A stretch of DNA of 64,000 nt from Bombella dulcis (GTDB lineage: Bacteria; Pseudomonadota; Alphaproteobacteria; Acetobacterales; Acetobacteraceae). Where the stretch lies: contig NZ_JANIDV010000004.1 of assembly GCF_026385505.1 (NCBI RefSeq), forward strand, positions 1-64,000. Reading direction: 5' to 3'. Within the stretch, counting starts at the first letter, position 1. Each line of letters starts with the position of its first letter. A program made the translations under genes and the position numbers. Below, piece by piece: positions 8,351 to 16,664 of this stretch. The notes under the pieces are model-generated. The model did not search any database. It saw only the letters and a list, made by a program, of their open reading frames with translations, and was not told the DNA's origin.

Positions 8351-8383
8351 CGTCATGGTGTCCATCACGGCCCCACCATGACG
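8351..8383. other. perfect 10-bp inverted repeat between suhB and the envelope cluster
   Basis: CGTCATGGTG (8351-8360) and CACCATGACG (8374-8383) are exact complements around a 13-base loop. There is no T-run, so it is not a standard intrinsic terminator. A 9-bp direct repeat AGGATGCAG (8389-8397 and 8409-8417) follows just before the next start codon. Confidence 0.5.
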
Positions 8384-8419
8384 ATTGCAGGATGCAGCTC
8401 CTCCGCATAGGATGCAGAC

Positions 8420-9145
8420 ATGAAGAACCGTCCCGCCTTCCTCTCTTCCCTGCTTGTGGCACCTCTTCTGGCAGGGCTTGCCGCACCGGTCGTCGCACGG
8501 GCGCAGGTTTCCACCAATATGGATGCCCTGCCTGATGCCTCACCTGAAGAGCCAGCCAGCCAGCCCGTCCAGCGCAGCCATGCGGCAGCTCCGGTTCATC
8601 ATGACACCACACCTCCGCCTCCCCCCACACCACCGGGCTATACACGGGTTCCCAGCATTCCCGCCGAGGCTCCGAAGCCAGCCGTCATAACACCCCCGGA
8701 TTTCCCGGTCGTACTGCATCCGCCTGTCCCGGCAGCGGTCGTCCAGCCTGAAAAAGACAGCAACAGCCAGACCGAACCGCTACAGCCCGATGCCCTGCGT
8801 ATCCTCTTCGACACGAACAGGACGACCATGAACGCTGCCACCATCGAGGCCATCCGCCATTATGCCGAGGAGATGGCACCCCAGACGGAGACCCGCTTCG
8901 TTCTCCGCAGCTATGCCGCCGTTCCGGGCAATGACATCTCCATGCCCCGCCGTCTGGCTCTCTCCCGTGCCCTGGCCGTACGCAGCCTGCTGATACAGGC
9001 AGGTATTGCCACGACACGCATCTATCCCATTGCCCAGGGCCGTCCGGACAGCACCGACACCGCACCGGCGGACCGGCTGGACATCCTCCCTGAAGCCAAC
9101 CCGGCCCCTTCAGACGATTCTGAACAAGGAAACGCGGCACCATGA
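8420..9145 (+). CDS. secreted proline-rich OmpA-like protein
   Basis: 241 residues. A cleavable signal peptide (hydrophobic stretch ending AAPVVARAQ) is followed by about 100 residues of proline-rich linker (TPPPPPTPPG and similar) and then a partial OmpA/MotB-type C-terminal domain: LRILFDTNRTTMN at the start, RLALSRALAVRSLLIQAGI and TTRIYPIAQGRPD at the end. The peptidoglycan-contact residues of OmpA domains are only partly recognisable. Its stop overlaps the next start (ATGA), so it is the first gene of a three-gene unit with the MotA-like and MotB-like proteins and probably works with them in the envelope. Confidence 0.75.
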   Translation: MKNRPAFLSSLLVAPLLAGLAAPVVARAQVSTNMDALPDASPEEPASQPVQRSHAAAPVHHDTTPPPPPTPPGYTRVPSIPAEAPKPAVITPPDFPVVLHPPVPAAVVQPEKDSNSQTEPLQPDALRILFDTNRTTMNAATIEAIRHYAEEMAPQTETRFVLRSYAAVPGNDISMPRRLALSRALAVRSLLIQAGIATTRIYPIAQGRPDSTDTAPADRLDILPEANPAPSDDSEQGNAAP

Positions 9146-10785
9146 CACGCCCGACCCGTTATCTCGTCCGTATCATTGTCTTTCTCCTGATCATTCTGGG
9201 ACTGGCCTTCTCCCTGCGGGATGTGCTGGTTCATGCCTTCATGGTCAATCCGGGGCTGGATGGTGTCATCATCGCCATTCTCCTGCTGGGCATTCTCTGG
9301 AACATCCATCTGACTGTCCGCCTCTTCCCGGAGGTCCGCTGGGTCAACATCCTGCAGCAGCCACGGGCCGGGCTGAAAGTGCCGGAGCCGCCACGCCTTC
9401 TCTCCCCCATGGCCCGTGTGCTCCGTGCCCGGCGTGAACAACCCGCCCGGCCCGCCTTCTCCACCCAGACCACACGGGCCATGCTGGAAAGCCTTGAAGC
9501 CCGCATGGATGAAGGACGGGAAATCTCCCGTTACATCACGCAGCTCCTTGTCTTTCTCGGTCTTCTGGGAACGTTCTACGGGCTGATCCTGACGGTACGG
9601 TCCGTTGCGGATGTCATAAGTGCCATGCCGTCTGGCGGGTCCGACCTGTCCGCCATGTTCGAGCATATCAAGGGTGGACTGGTCAGGCCGCTCGGGGGCA
9701 TGTCCACGGCCTTTTCGGCCTCCATGTTCGGTCTGGCCGGGTCGCTCATCCTCGGCTTCATCGACCTGACGGCCGGACAGGCACAGAACCGTTTTGCCAA
9801 TGAAATTGAGGAGTGGCTGGCCGACCAGACCTTCCTCGATGCTCCCGGTGGCGACGCCGAGCAGCAGGCCGGCAGCTCTGCCCGCTCCCAGGAAGAAAGT
9901 GCCGCAGCAATGGGCGCATGGCTGCCACGGGTGCAGGATTTCATGCGGCTGACGACCGAAAATGTCGCCCTGCTCCAGCAGAACATCACGATGCTGCGCC
10001 ACATCATGGAAACCAGCGAGGAAAACAACGCCAAGGTCATCCTCGGCCTGCGTGCCCTGAATGAGAACATCCATAAGCTTGGCGGGGCAGCCGCCCATCA
10101 GGGCGATACACTCCTGCACAGGGGGCAGACAGCCATTCTCGGCAAGCTGACGGAGATCAGCGACATTCTCCATCAGAATCATGCGACAGAACCACATCTG
10201 CCCGTCACCGCTCCCCGTGAAGGTCAGGGGTCCCTCATCGACAAGCTGACACGAATCAGCGAGTCCCTCCTTCATCATCGTGAAGCCGCCTCCCCTGCCC
10301 AAGATGAAGAGCTGCGCAAGGGCCAGGCCGCCATCATCAGGAAGCTGACGGAGATTGGTGAACATCTCCGCACGGATGAAAGCATCATCGAGGAACAGGC
10401 CGCCGTCATCGACCGGCTGACGGAGATCAGCGAAAATCTCCGCAACAGGCGGGAGGATGATGCCATCCATGAGACGCAGCGTGCCACGATCATCAACCGG
10501 CTGACAGAAATCGGTGACCACCTCCGCAGCCACCGGGAAACAGCACCGGCACCGGACCTCTCCTACCTCCAGACTGTTCTCCAGCAGCTTGAGGAAGGCA
10601 GCCAGGCCACGGTGAAGGCCATGCACTCCCTGAGCAGAAGCGTCAGCCAGCGTCACTTCGAGGACCCCGCCGTCACCCAGCTCCTTCAGGACATGGACCG
10701 GCAGCTGCTTGGCCTGCGTCAGGACATTGTCATGCTGGCCAGAGGCGAGCAGCCAGCACATTCCGCCCCGCATAAGGAGGGCTGA
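9142..10785 (+). CDS. MotA/TolQ/ExbB-family channel protein with long coiled-coil tail
   Basis: 547 residues. Four hydrophobic segments (about 10-30, 38-58, 148-170 and 202-225) include the family signature VFLGLLGTFYGLI. From about residue 230 the protein is soluble and helical. Five degenerate repeats centred on LT[ER]I[SG][ED]xL begin at DNA positions 10147, 10246, 10345, 10417 and 10501 (33, 33, 24 and 28 residues apart). The long cytoplasmic tail recalls ZorA-type rather than flagellar MotA proteins. It pairs with the MotB-like gene 2 bp downstream. No flagellar genes are nearby. Likely an ion-driven inner-membrane stator whose cargo is unknown. Confidence 0.82.
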   Translation: MTRPTRYLVRIIVFLLIILGLAFSLRDVLVHAFMVNPGLDGVIIAILLLGILWNIHLTVRLFPEVRWVNILQQPRAGLKVPEPPRLLSPMARVLRARREQPARPAFSTQTTRAMLESLEARMDEGREISRYITQLLVFLGLLGTFYGLILTVRSVADVISAMPSGGSDLSAMFEHIKGGLVRPLGGMSTAFSASMFGLAGSLILGFIDLTAGQAQNRFANEIEEWLADQTFLDAPGGDAEQQAGSSARSQEESAAAMGAWLPRVQDFMRLTTENVALLQQNITMLRHIMETSEENNAKVILGLRALNENIHKLGGAAAHQGDTLLHRGQTAILGKLTEISDILHQNHATEPHLPVTAPREGQGSLIDKLTRISESLLHHREAASPAQDEELRKGQAAIIRKLTEIGEHLRTDESIIEEQAAVIDRLTEISENLRNRREDDAIHETQRATIINRLTEIGDHLRSHRETAPAPDLSYLQTVLQQLEEGSQATVKAMHSLSRSVSQRHFEDPAVTQLLQDMDRQLLGLRQDIVMLARGEQPAHSAPHKEG

Positions 10786-10787
10786 TC

Positions 10788-11756
10788 ATGGCCCGCCGCC
10801 GTCACCGTTCCGGCTCGATCAACGCATGGCCGGGTTATGTGGATGCCCTCTCCTCCCTGCTGATGGTGGTCACCTTCGTGCTGCTGGTTTTCGTGCTGGG
10901 GCAGGAATTCCTGTCCGCCACCATCACGCAGAGGGAACATGCGCTGGAAAATCTGAAACAGGAGCTCAGCCACCTCAGTGAGATGCTGTCCCTCAGCGAA
11001 GCCAAGGTAAAAACGCTGAGCAGTGCCGAGCAGGAAGAGCATGCCCTGGTGGCCACGCTCAAAGCCCAGCTGGATGACAGGCAGCACCAGCTGGACGAAG
11101 CCCAGAGCCATGCGAAGGAGATTGAAGGGGCACAGCTCGGCAGCATTGCTGACCTCTCCTCCCAAATCACGGAACTGACCCGTCAGCTCCAGGCCGTTTC
11201 CGCCGCACTGGACCTGGAAAAGAAGAATGAGGTGGACAAGGATGCCCGCATCGCCGAGCTGGGGCAGAAACTCAATTTTGCCCTGGCAGACAAGGTCAAC
11301 CAGCTCCAGCGTTACCGGTCCGAGTTCTTCGGCAGGCTGCGGGACATCCTGAAGGGCCAGTCGGGCATTGCCGTTGTCGGGGACCGGTTCGTTTTCCAGT
11401 CCGAAATTCTCTTCCCCAGTGGCAGCGCAACCCTCACGCCTACGGGCCAGAAACAGATTCTCACGCTAGCCCGTACATTCCGTGAAGTAGCCGCCACCAT
11501 TCCGTCTGATGTCCCGTGGATTCTGCGGGTCGATGGTCATGCAGACCGTCAGCCCATCCGCTCGACATTCCCGAGCAACTGGGAGCTATCGTCCGCCCGT
11601 GCCATCACGGTCGTCAAGACCCTGATCGCCAACGGAGTGGACCCGCATCACATTGCGGCAACGGCCTTCTCCGGCTACCAGCCGCTTGATACCGGCACGA
11701 GTCCCGAGGCTCTGGCCCGCAACAGGCGAATCGAGTTCCGCCTGACAGACCGTTAA
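10788..11756 (+). CDS. MotB-like OmpA-domain stator partner
   Basis: 322 residues. One transmembrane helix (about 20-42) is preceded by Asp19 in GYVDALSSLLM, the position of the proton-binding Asp in MotB. A periplasmic coiled coil occupies about 45-165. The C-terminal OmpA domain (about 205-320) has ILFPSGSATL, LRVDGHADRQPI and ALARNRRIEFRL, so it should bind peptidoglycan. It follows the MotA-like gene by 2 bp and forms a stator pair with it. Distinguished from flagellar MotB by the coiled coil and by the absence of motility genes. Confidence 0.85.
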   Translation: MARRRHRSGSINAWPGYVDALSSLLMVVTFVLLVFVLGQEFLSATITQREHALENLKQELSHLSEMLSLSEAKVKTLSSAEQEEHALVATLKAQLDDRQHQLDEAQSHAKEIEGAQLGSIADLSSQITELTRQLQAVSAALDLEKKNEVDKDARIAELGQKLNFALADKVNQLQRYRSEFFGRLRDILKGQSGIAVVGDRFVFQSEILFPSGSATLTPTGQKQILTLARTFREVAATIPSDVPWILRVDGHADRQPIRSTFPSNWELSSARAITVVKTLIANGVDPHHIAATAFSGYQPLDTGTSPEALARNRRIEFRLTDR

Positions 11757-11765
11757 CCCTGCCCC

Positions 11766-11794
11766 GGCGGTGGAGAGCATCAGCCTCCACCGCC
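11766..11794. other. 10-bp perfect stem-loop between stator pair and lepA
   Basis: GGCGGTGGAG (11766-11775) pairs exactly with CTCCACCGCC (11785-11794) around a 9-base loop. No T-run follows on either strand, so any terminator role would have to be factor-assisted or processing-related. Confidence 0.45.
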
Positions 11795-11837
11795 CACCCT
11801 GCTGACAGAACCTCCAGAATCACCTAATTAGGGCGTC

Positions 11838-13640
11838 ATGACCGACACACCGCTTCACCTCATCCGTAATTTCTCCATCATCGCCCATATTGACCACGGC
11901 AAATCGACTCTGGCTGACCGGCTGATCGAAGCCTGCGGTGCCCTGACCGCCCGTGAAATGAAAGGGCAGGTTCTTGATTCCATGGAGCTGGAGCAGGAAC
12001 GCGGAATCACCATCAAGGCGCAGACCGTCCGGCTGACCTATCCCGCCAAGGATGGCAACGTCTACACGCTCAACCTCATGGACACACCCGGCCATGTGGA
12101 CTTTGCCTATGAAGTCAGCCGCTCCCTGGCAGCCTGTGAAGGGTCACTTCTGGTGGTCGATGCCTCGCAGGGGGTCGAAGCGCAGACACTGGCAAACGTC
12201 TATCAGGCGATTGATGCCAACCATGAGATTGTCCCCGTTCTCAACAAGATCGACCTCCCGGCCGCCGAGCCGGAGCGGGTCCGTGCCCAGATCGAGGAAG
12301 TTGTCGGCATCCCGGCTGATGATGCCGTGGAGATCAGTGCCAAGACGGGCCTGAACATTGAAGGGGTTCTGGAAGCTCTCGTCCAGCGTCTGCCCGCCCC
12401 CAAAGGCGATGCTGAAGCCCCTTTGCAGGGGCTGCTGGTGGACAGCTGGTACGACAGCTATCTCGGCGTCATCATTCTGGTCCGCATCAAGGAAGGCCGC
12501 CTGAAACGGGGTGACAAGATCCGCATGATGCAGACCGGGGCAACCTATCATGTCGATCAGGTTGGTGTGTTCCTGCCCAAGATGAAGTCGGTTGATTCCC
12601 TCGGTCCAGGTGAAATGGGGTACATCAATGCCGCCATCAAGACCGTAGCGGACTGTAATGTCGGTGACACCATCACGCTGGACAACCGCCCGGCGGAGAA
12701 GGCCCTCCCCGGCTTCAAGCCGTCCGTGCCGGTCGTCTGGTGTGGTCTCTTCCCGGTCGATGCGGATGATTTCGACAAGCTGCGGACCAGTCTGGGCAAG
12801 CTGCGGCTGAATGACGCCTCCTTCCATTTCGAGGCGGAAACCTCTGCGGCCCTCGGCTTCGGCTTCCGCTGCGGGTTCCTCGGGCTGCTGCATCTGGAAA
12901 TCATTCAGGAACGGCTCTCCCGTGAGTTCAATCTGGACCTCATCGCCACTGCTCCTTCCGTCGTGTACAAGATGCACATGAACAACGGCGATGTGGAAGA
13001 GCTGCACAACCCAGCCGACATGCCGGAAATCAGCAAGATCGACTATATCGAAGAGCCGTGGATCAAGGCCTCCATCCTCGTGCGGGATGAATATCTGGGG
13101 TCCGTCCTCACCCTCTGTACCGAACGCCGTGGCGTGCAGATCGACCTGACCTATGTTGGCGACCGGGCCATGGTCGTCTATCGCCTGCCACTCAATGAGG
13201 TCGTGTTCGATTTCTATGACCGCCTGAAGTCCCTCACACGGGGCTACGCCTCCTTCGAGTACCAGATGGATGGTTATGAGGAGAGTGATCTGGTCCGCAT
13301 CTCCATCCTCGTGAATCACGAGCCGGTGGATGCACTGGCCTTCATCGCCCACCGCACCGTGGCCGAGACACGGGGCCGGGCCATCTGCGCCAAGCTGAAA
13401 GACCTCATCCCCCGCCAGCTCTTCAAGATCGCCATTCAGGCCTCCATTGGCTCCAAGGTGATCGCCCGTGAGACGCTGGGGGCACTTTCCAAGGATGTGA
13501 CGGCAAAATGTTACGGCGGTGACATTTCCCGCAAGCGCAAGCTCCTCGAAAAACAGAAGGAGGGCAAGAAACGCATGAGGCAGTTCGGCAAGGTTGAAAT
13601 CCCCCAGAGTGCCTTCCTTGCCGCCCTGAAAATGGACTGA
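11838..13640 (+). CDS. lepA: elongation factor 4 (LepA)
   Basis: 600 residues, normal length. G1 [11 protein letters not shown]2 in EQERGITI, G3 DTPGHVD and G4 NKIDLP are intact, and the LepA-specific C-terminal domain ends [22 protein letters not shown]4 is a translational GTPase that back-translocates ribosomes and aids 70S assembly under stress. It has its own start 81 bp after the stator genes and is followed 3 bp later by a glycosyltransferase, with which it may be co-transcribed. Confidence 0.97.
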   Translation: MTDTPLHLIRNFSIIAHIDHGKSTLADRLIEACGALTAREMKGQVLDSMELEQERGITIKAQTVRLTYPAKDGNVYTLNLMDTPGHVDFAYEVSRSLAACEGSLLVVDASQGVEAQTLANVYQAIDANHEIVPVLNKIDLPAAEPERVRAQIEEVVGIPADDAVEISAKTGLNIEGVLEALVQRLPAPKGDAEAPLQGLLVDSWYDSYLGVIILVRIKEGRLKRGDKIRMMQTGATYHVDQVGVFLPKMKSVDSLGPGEMGYINAAIKTVADCNVGDTITLDNRPAEKALPGFKPSVPVVWCGLFPVDADDFDKLRTSLGKLRLNDASFHFEAETSAALGFGFRCGFLGLLHLEIIQERLSREFNLDLIATAPSVVYKMHMNNGDVEELHNPADMPEISKIDYIEEPWIKASILVRDEYLGSVLTLCTERRGVQIDLTYVGDRAMVVYRLPLNEVVFDFYDRLKSLTRGYASFEYQMDGYEESDLVRISILVNHEPVDALAFIAHRTVAETRGRAICAKLKDLIPRQLFKIAIQASIGSKVIARETLGALSKDVTAKCYGGDISRKRKLLEKQKEGKKRMRQFGKVEIPQSAFLAALKMD

Positions 13641-13643
13641 CCC

Positions 13644-15038
13644 ATGGTTCTGACTGCTGCCCTTCTCTGCGTCCATAATGAGGCCAACAGGCTTGGCTGG
13701 TGGATAGCCCACCATGTGGCAGCAGGATTCTCGGCCCTTCTCATCTGTGACGATCACTCCACCGATGGCAGCCAAGACGTTCTGACACAGGCAGCCCGCA
13801 ATTATGACATCCGCCTGCTGGCCACCAACCAGCAGGAAACGGACCGCCTGCAACGCCATCATGATGCCCAGCTGCAGATGCTCCGGCAGGAGGGGCAGCA
13901 TTTTGACTGGATCATCCAGCTGGCGGTTGATGAGTATTTTGCACCCAGCTACCAGTCCGTGGAGACTTTTTTCAGTGACGTGGCAGCCCGCATGGGGCCG
14001 GAAGCCTTCCAGCGGACAACGCATGTTCCCGTCAACTGGTGCCTCATGGGGCTGGGCAAGCGGAAGCATCAACGCTTCGACGACCAGATAGCTCACCCGC
14101 GGTCCCTGTTCCTGAGCCACGCTTCCGAAACCTTTCCCGACAGCCGGGTCACCAGAGTCTTCTTCCGTCCTTCAGCCCGACAAGGCCTGCCTGATCCCTT
14201 CGCCAACATCCAGACCCCGCCGGACTGGAGCCACGGCCGCATCCTGCATGACGCTGCCGCCAGCAGCCGGACACCACAGGCCCGCCGCTATTACGACCGC
14301 AACGACCAGCATTTCGCCAAAGGGCAGGCCCTCCTGTCCCGGACTCTGGACATCAGTGCCCATATCCTCCAGGGCCTGATCATGGGGGCCTGCTACGCCA
14401 TACAGAACGGCCAGGCCCCTGCCCCGAAGGCCAGACAACCCCTGCTGGAAACGCCCTGCCGCTTCAGGCAGTTCCATCTGCATCGCCATGACGGACAACT
14501 GGCACTCGACAGACAGAGCAGCGCGATCGGCTTCCACCCCACCGAAGCGATGAAGGCCCGGAATGACCTCATTCCTCTCCGCCTCACCATGCTGGATGCT
14601 CCGCCCCCGGAGATGGAAACTGTTGCATGGCTTCATGCAGAGCAGCCTGCGGGCCGCCCCTATCTGCCCGCCAGCGTCCCGTCATCCACCTATTTCTCCG
14701 CCCTGCTGGATTGCCTGCCAGTACGGCTTGAAAAAGGCGAGAAAGGGACTGTCCGACTCATCCTCCAGCCAACGGGACAGCCTCTCCCGGATCACGAACC
14801 TCTGAGCCTCACCCCGACGCAGGATACGCCTTCTTTCAAGCAGGATACCGTGGAAGACGCCCTCCGCCACTTCACGGCCTATGGCCTCACGGCTGCCGGA
14901 CTGCATGAAGCCATACGGCACAGCCGCTGGTTCTCGCCATCCATCATCGGGGCACTCTATGCCCAGCTTCCTGCCGGAGAAGCACGGACGCTGTTCACGC
15001 CCCTCCTGTATCGGCTTTTCCATGAATGGAAACGCTAG
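13644..15038 (+). CDS. glycosyltransferase family 2-like protein (GT2/GT92 type)
   Basis: 464 residues. The N-terminal nucleotide-binding fold begins with LTAALLCVHNEANRL, followed by CDDHSTDGSQDVL and the presumed metal-site strand QLAVDEYF. A conserved HGRILHD comes near residue 195. The C-terminal 200 residues are not recognised. No transmembrane segment or signal peptide is seen. This resembles the short glycosyl transferase family 2 / GT92 proteins often found at capsule or LPS loci, but no polysaccharide genes adjoin it here. It starts 3 bp after lepA. Donor and acceptor are unknown. Confidence 0.72.
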   Translation: MVLTAALLCVHNEANRLGWWIAHHVAAGFSALLICDDHSTDGSQDVLTQAARNYDIRLLATNQQETDRLQRHHDAQLQMLRQEGQHFDWIIQLAVDEYFAPSYQSVETFFSDVAARMGPEAFQRTTHVPVNWCLMGLGKRKHQRFDDQIAHPRSLFLSHASETFPDSRVTRVFFRPSARQGLPDPFANIQTPPDWSHGRILHDAAASSRTPQARRYYDRNDQHFAKGQALLSRTLDISAHILQGLIMGACYAIQNGQAPAPKARQPLLETPCRFRQFHLHRHDGQLALDRQSSAIGFHPTEAMKARNDLIPLRLTMLDAPPPEMETVAWLHAEQPAGRPYLPASVPSSTYFSALLDCLPVRLEKGEKGTVRLILQPTGQPLPDHEPLSLTPTQDTPSFKQDTVEDALRHFTAYGLTAAGLHEAIRHSRWFSPSIIGALYAQLPAGEARTLFTPLLYRLFHEWKR

Positions 15039-15324
15039 AAAGATAACCATCCGGTAGTCTGTGGAAGGCCATATCTATCAACGTTAACCTTGCCATCATT
15101 TTTCTCTGTTATGTAATCCCGTGTGGCAAGCCTTAAAGAAAACGTGCGATAAATACATCCTGAGGAGCTGCAGCAGAAACCTTTAAAAGGACGTTGCCGG
15201 CAGTCCGGAAAGCCTCACGGTGCTCCGTGATCTTTCCGAATGGACAGGATGAGGGCTGGAAAAAATCTCAGTATCCCTGTAATGCCCTGTAAGTTTCATG
15301 ATCTGAACCCCGGCTGGATAGTTC
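15039..15324. other. 286-bp gap with a strong hairpin (15206-15238)
   Basis: No open frame or RNA family was recognised. The gap is more AT-rich than its neighbours and presumably carries the xseB-ispA-dxs promoter. CGGAAAG (15206-15212) pairs with CTTTCCG (15232-15238), and inside it TCACGG (15215-15220) pairs with CCGTGA (15225-15230), giving a 13-bp stem with one small internal loop. No T-run follows. A 5'-leader element or small RNA is possible. Confidence 0.5.
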
Positions 15325-15699
15325 ATGCCCGACCCTACGACATCCCGTACGACACAGACGACACCACTCCATCAGCTTTCCTTTGAAAGTGCCCTGGCCG
15401 AGCTTGAACAGATCGTACGCGGGTTGGAAAGCGGCCAGATGAAGCTGGAAGATGCCATCTCCGCCTATGAGCGGGGGGATGCCCTACGCCGTCACTGTGA
15501 AGAACGTCTTGACGAGGCCGAGATGCGGGTGAAGGCCATTGTCCAGAATGCCGATGGCTCCCTTTCCGAAGAGGAGCTGGGTGCCACGGAGAAGGCGTCT
15601 CCCGCCCCCCGCCGCAGATCCCCCACCAGAAGCGCACAGAAACCGCAGGATACGGGCCGTTCCCCCCCTCCGGGTCTGGATGATGAAATCCCATTCTGA
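15325..15699 (+). CDS. xseB: exodeoxyribonuclease VII small subunit
   Basis: 124 residues. The family core is at 18-80: LSFESALAELEQIVRGLESG, then LEDAISAYERGDALRRHCEE, a two-helix bundle that caps XseA. The C-terminal 45 residues are a Pro/Arg/Ser-rich tail not needed for the fold (E. coli XseB is 80 residues). With XseA (not in the window) it degrades single-stranded DNA to short oligonucleotides. The order xseB-ispA-dxs is standard in proteobacteria. Confidence 0.93.
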   Translation: MPDPTTSRTTQTTPLHQLSFESALAELEQIVRGLESGQMKLEDAISAYERGDALRRHCEERLDEAEMRVKAIVQNADGSLSEEELGATEKASPAPRRRSPTRSAQKPQDTGRSPPPGLDDEIPF

Positions 15700-15749
15700 T
15701 GAAACAGTGCGTACTGATGCCCCTCGCCCCACACCAAGGAGACCCTTCC

Positions 15750-16658
15750 ATGACCGACAGCCCTGCCCTCTCCCTCAAGGAGGCCCTCCATCAGGCCTGT
15801 CGTGATATTGAATCCAGCATTGATGCGCTCCTGCCCATGGTTCCCGGGGATGAATCCCTGCTGATTGAAGCCATGCGCTATGCCGCCCTGAATGGTGGCA
15901 AACGTCTGCGTGGCTTCCTCGTGCTGGAGATCGCCGCCCTGTTTGATGCCTCCCGTGAGGCTGCCCTCCGTGTTGCGGCATCCGTCGAATTTCTCCATGC
16001 CTATTCCCTCGTCCATGATGACCTGCCAGCCATGGATGATGATGACCTCCGCCGGGGGCAGCCCTCCACGCACAAAAAATTCAACGAGGCTTTCGCCATT
16101 CTCGCTGGTGATGCCCTCCAGACCAGTGCCTTTGAAGTCCTACTGGAAGACGCCACCAGCAAGGACCCGGCCATCCGGGCCGAGCTGGCACTGGCACTGG
16201 CCCGAGCCTCCGGCAGTGCCGGCATGGTCGGCGGGCAGGTCATTGACATCCGTGGTGAAGGCAAGGCCCTCCCGCTGGAGAAAGTCCGACGGCTGCACGC
16301 CATGAAGACCGGTGCCCTGATCCGCTACGCCGCAGAGGCTGGAGCCATTCTGGCCGGTCTCAAGGCTGATGACCCCCGCCGTGAGGCCATCGTCCGCTAT
16401 GGTGCCGATCTCGGTACGGCCTTCCAGGTCGCCGATGACATTCTGGACACCACGGCCAGCACTGAAGAACTGGGCAAGACGGCAGGCAAGGATGAAGATG
16501 CCTGCAAGTCCAACTATGTCTCCCTTCTGGGCATCGACGGTGCCCGCAGGGAGGCACTGCGCCTGAGCGAGCAGGCCCGCCAGTCCCTTTCTTCCTTCGG
16601 TCCCCGTGCGGATACGCTCCGTGCCCTCGCTGATTATTTCGTTGAACGCAGGAACTGA
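15750..16658 (+). CDS. ispA: farnesyl/geranylgeranyl diphosphate synthase
   Basis: 302 residues. The first Asp-rich motif VHDDLPAMDDDDLRRG and second VADDILD are intact, with GGKRLRGFL before them. Short-chain polyprenyl synthases of this type condense IPP with DMAPP/GPP to give FPP (or GGPP). The ATG at 15750 follows an AAGGAG at ideal distance; the frame is open back to an ATG overlapping the xseB stop (15699), giving 17 extra residues, but the ribosome-binding site argues for 15750. Directly upstream of dxs, so the isoprenoid entry and chain-elongation enzymes are co-expressed. Confidence 0.92.
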   Translation: MTDSPALSLKEALHQACRDIESSIDALLPMVPGDESLLIEAMRYAALNGGKRLRGFLVLEIAALFDASREAALRVAASVEFLHAYSLVHDDLPAMDDDDLRRGQPSTHKKFNEAFAILAGDALQTSAFEVLLEDATSKDPAIRAELALALARASGSAGMVGGQVIDIRGEGKALPLEKVRRLHAMKTGALIRYAAEAGAILAGLKADDPRREAIVRYGADLGTAFQVADDILDTTASTEELGKTAGKDEDACKSNYVSLLGIDGARREALRLSEQARQSLSSFGPRADTLRALADYFVERRN

Positions 16659-16664
16659 TTGTCC

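Noticed and set aside
9022-10773. 583-codon open frame antisense to the MotA-like gene
   Set aside because: It is a shadow of the GC-rich coding strand; composition is Gly/Asp/His/Gln-rich with no domain pattern, while the + strand reads a clear MotA/TolQ family protein.
9142-11756. Zorya antiphage system
   Set aside because: Only the ZorAB-like membrane pair is present. No nuclease, helicase or zorC/D/E gene follows, and the neighbours are housekeeping genes.
12144-14120. 658-codon open frame antisense to lepA and the glycosyltransferase gene
   Set aside because: Spans two well-supported genes on the opposite strand and has no recognisable motif.
15039-15324. TPP riboswitch upstream of xseB-ispA-dxs
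   Set aside because: The CUGAGA and the GAACCUGAUC-GGAU-type core sequences are not present in the right order; only a stray GATCTGAAC was found.
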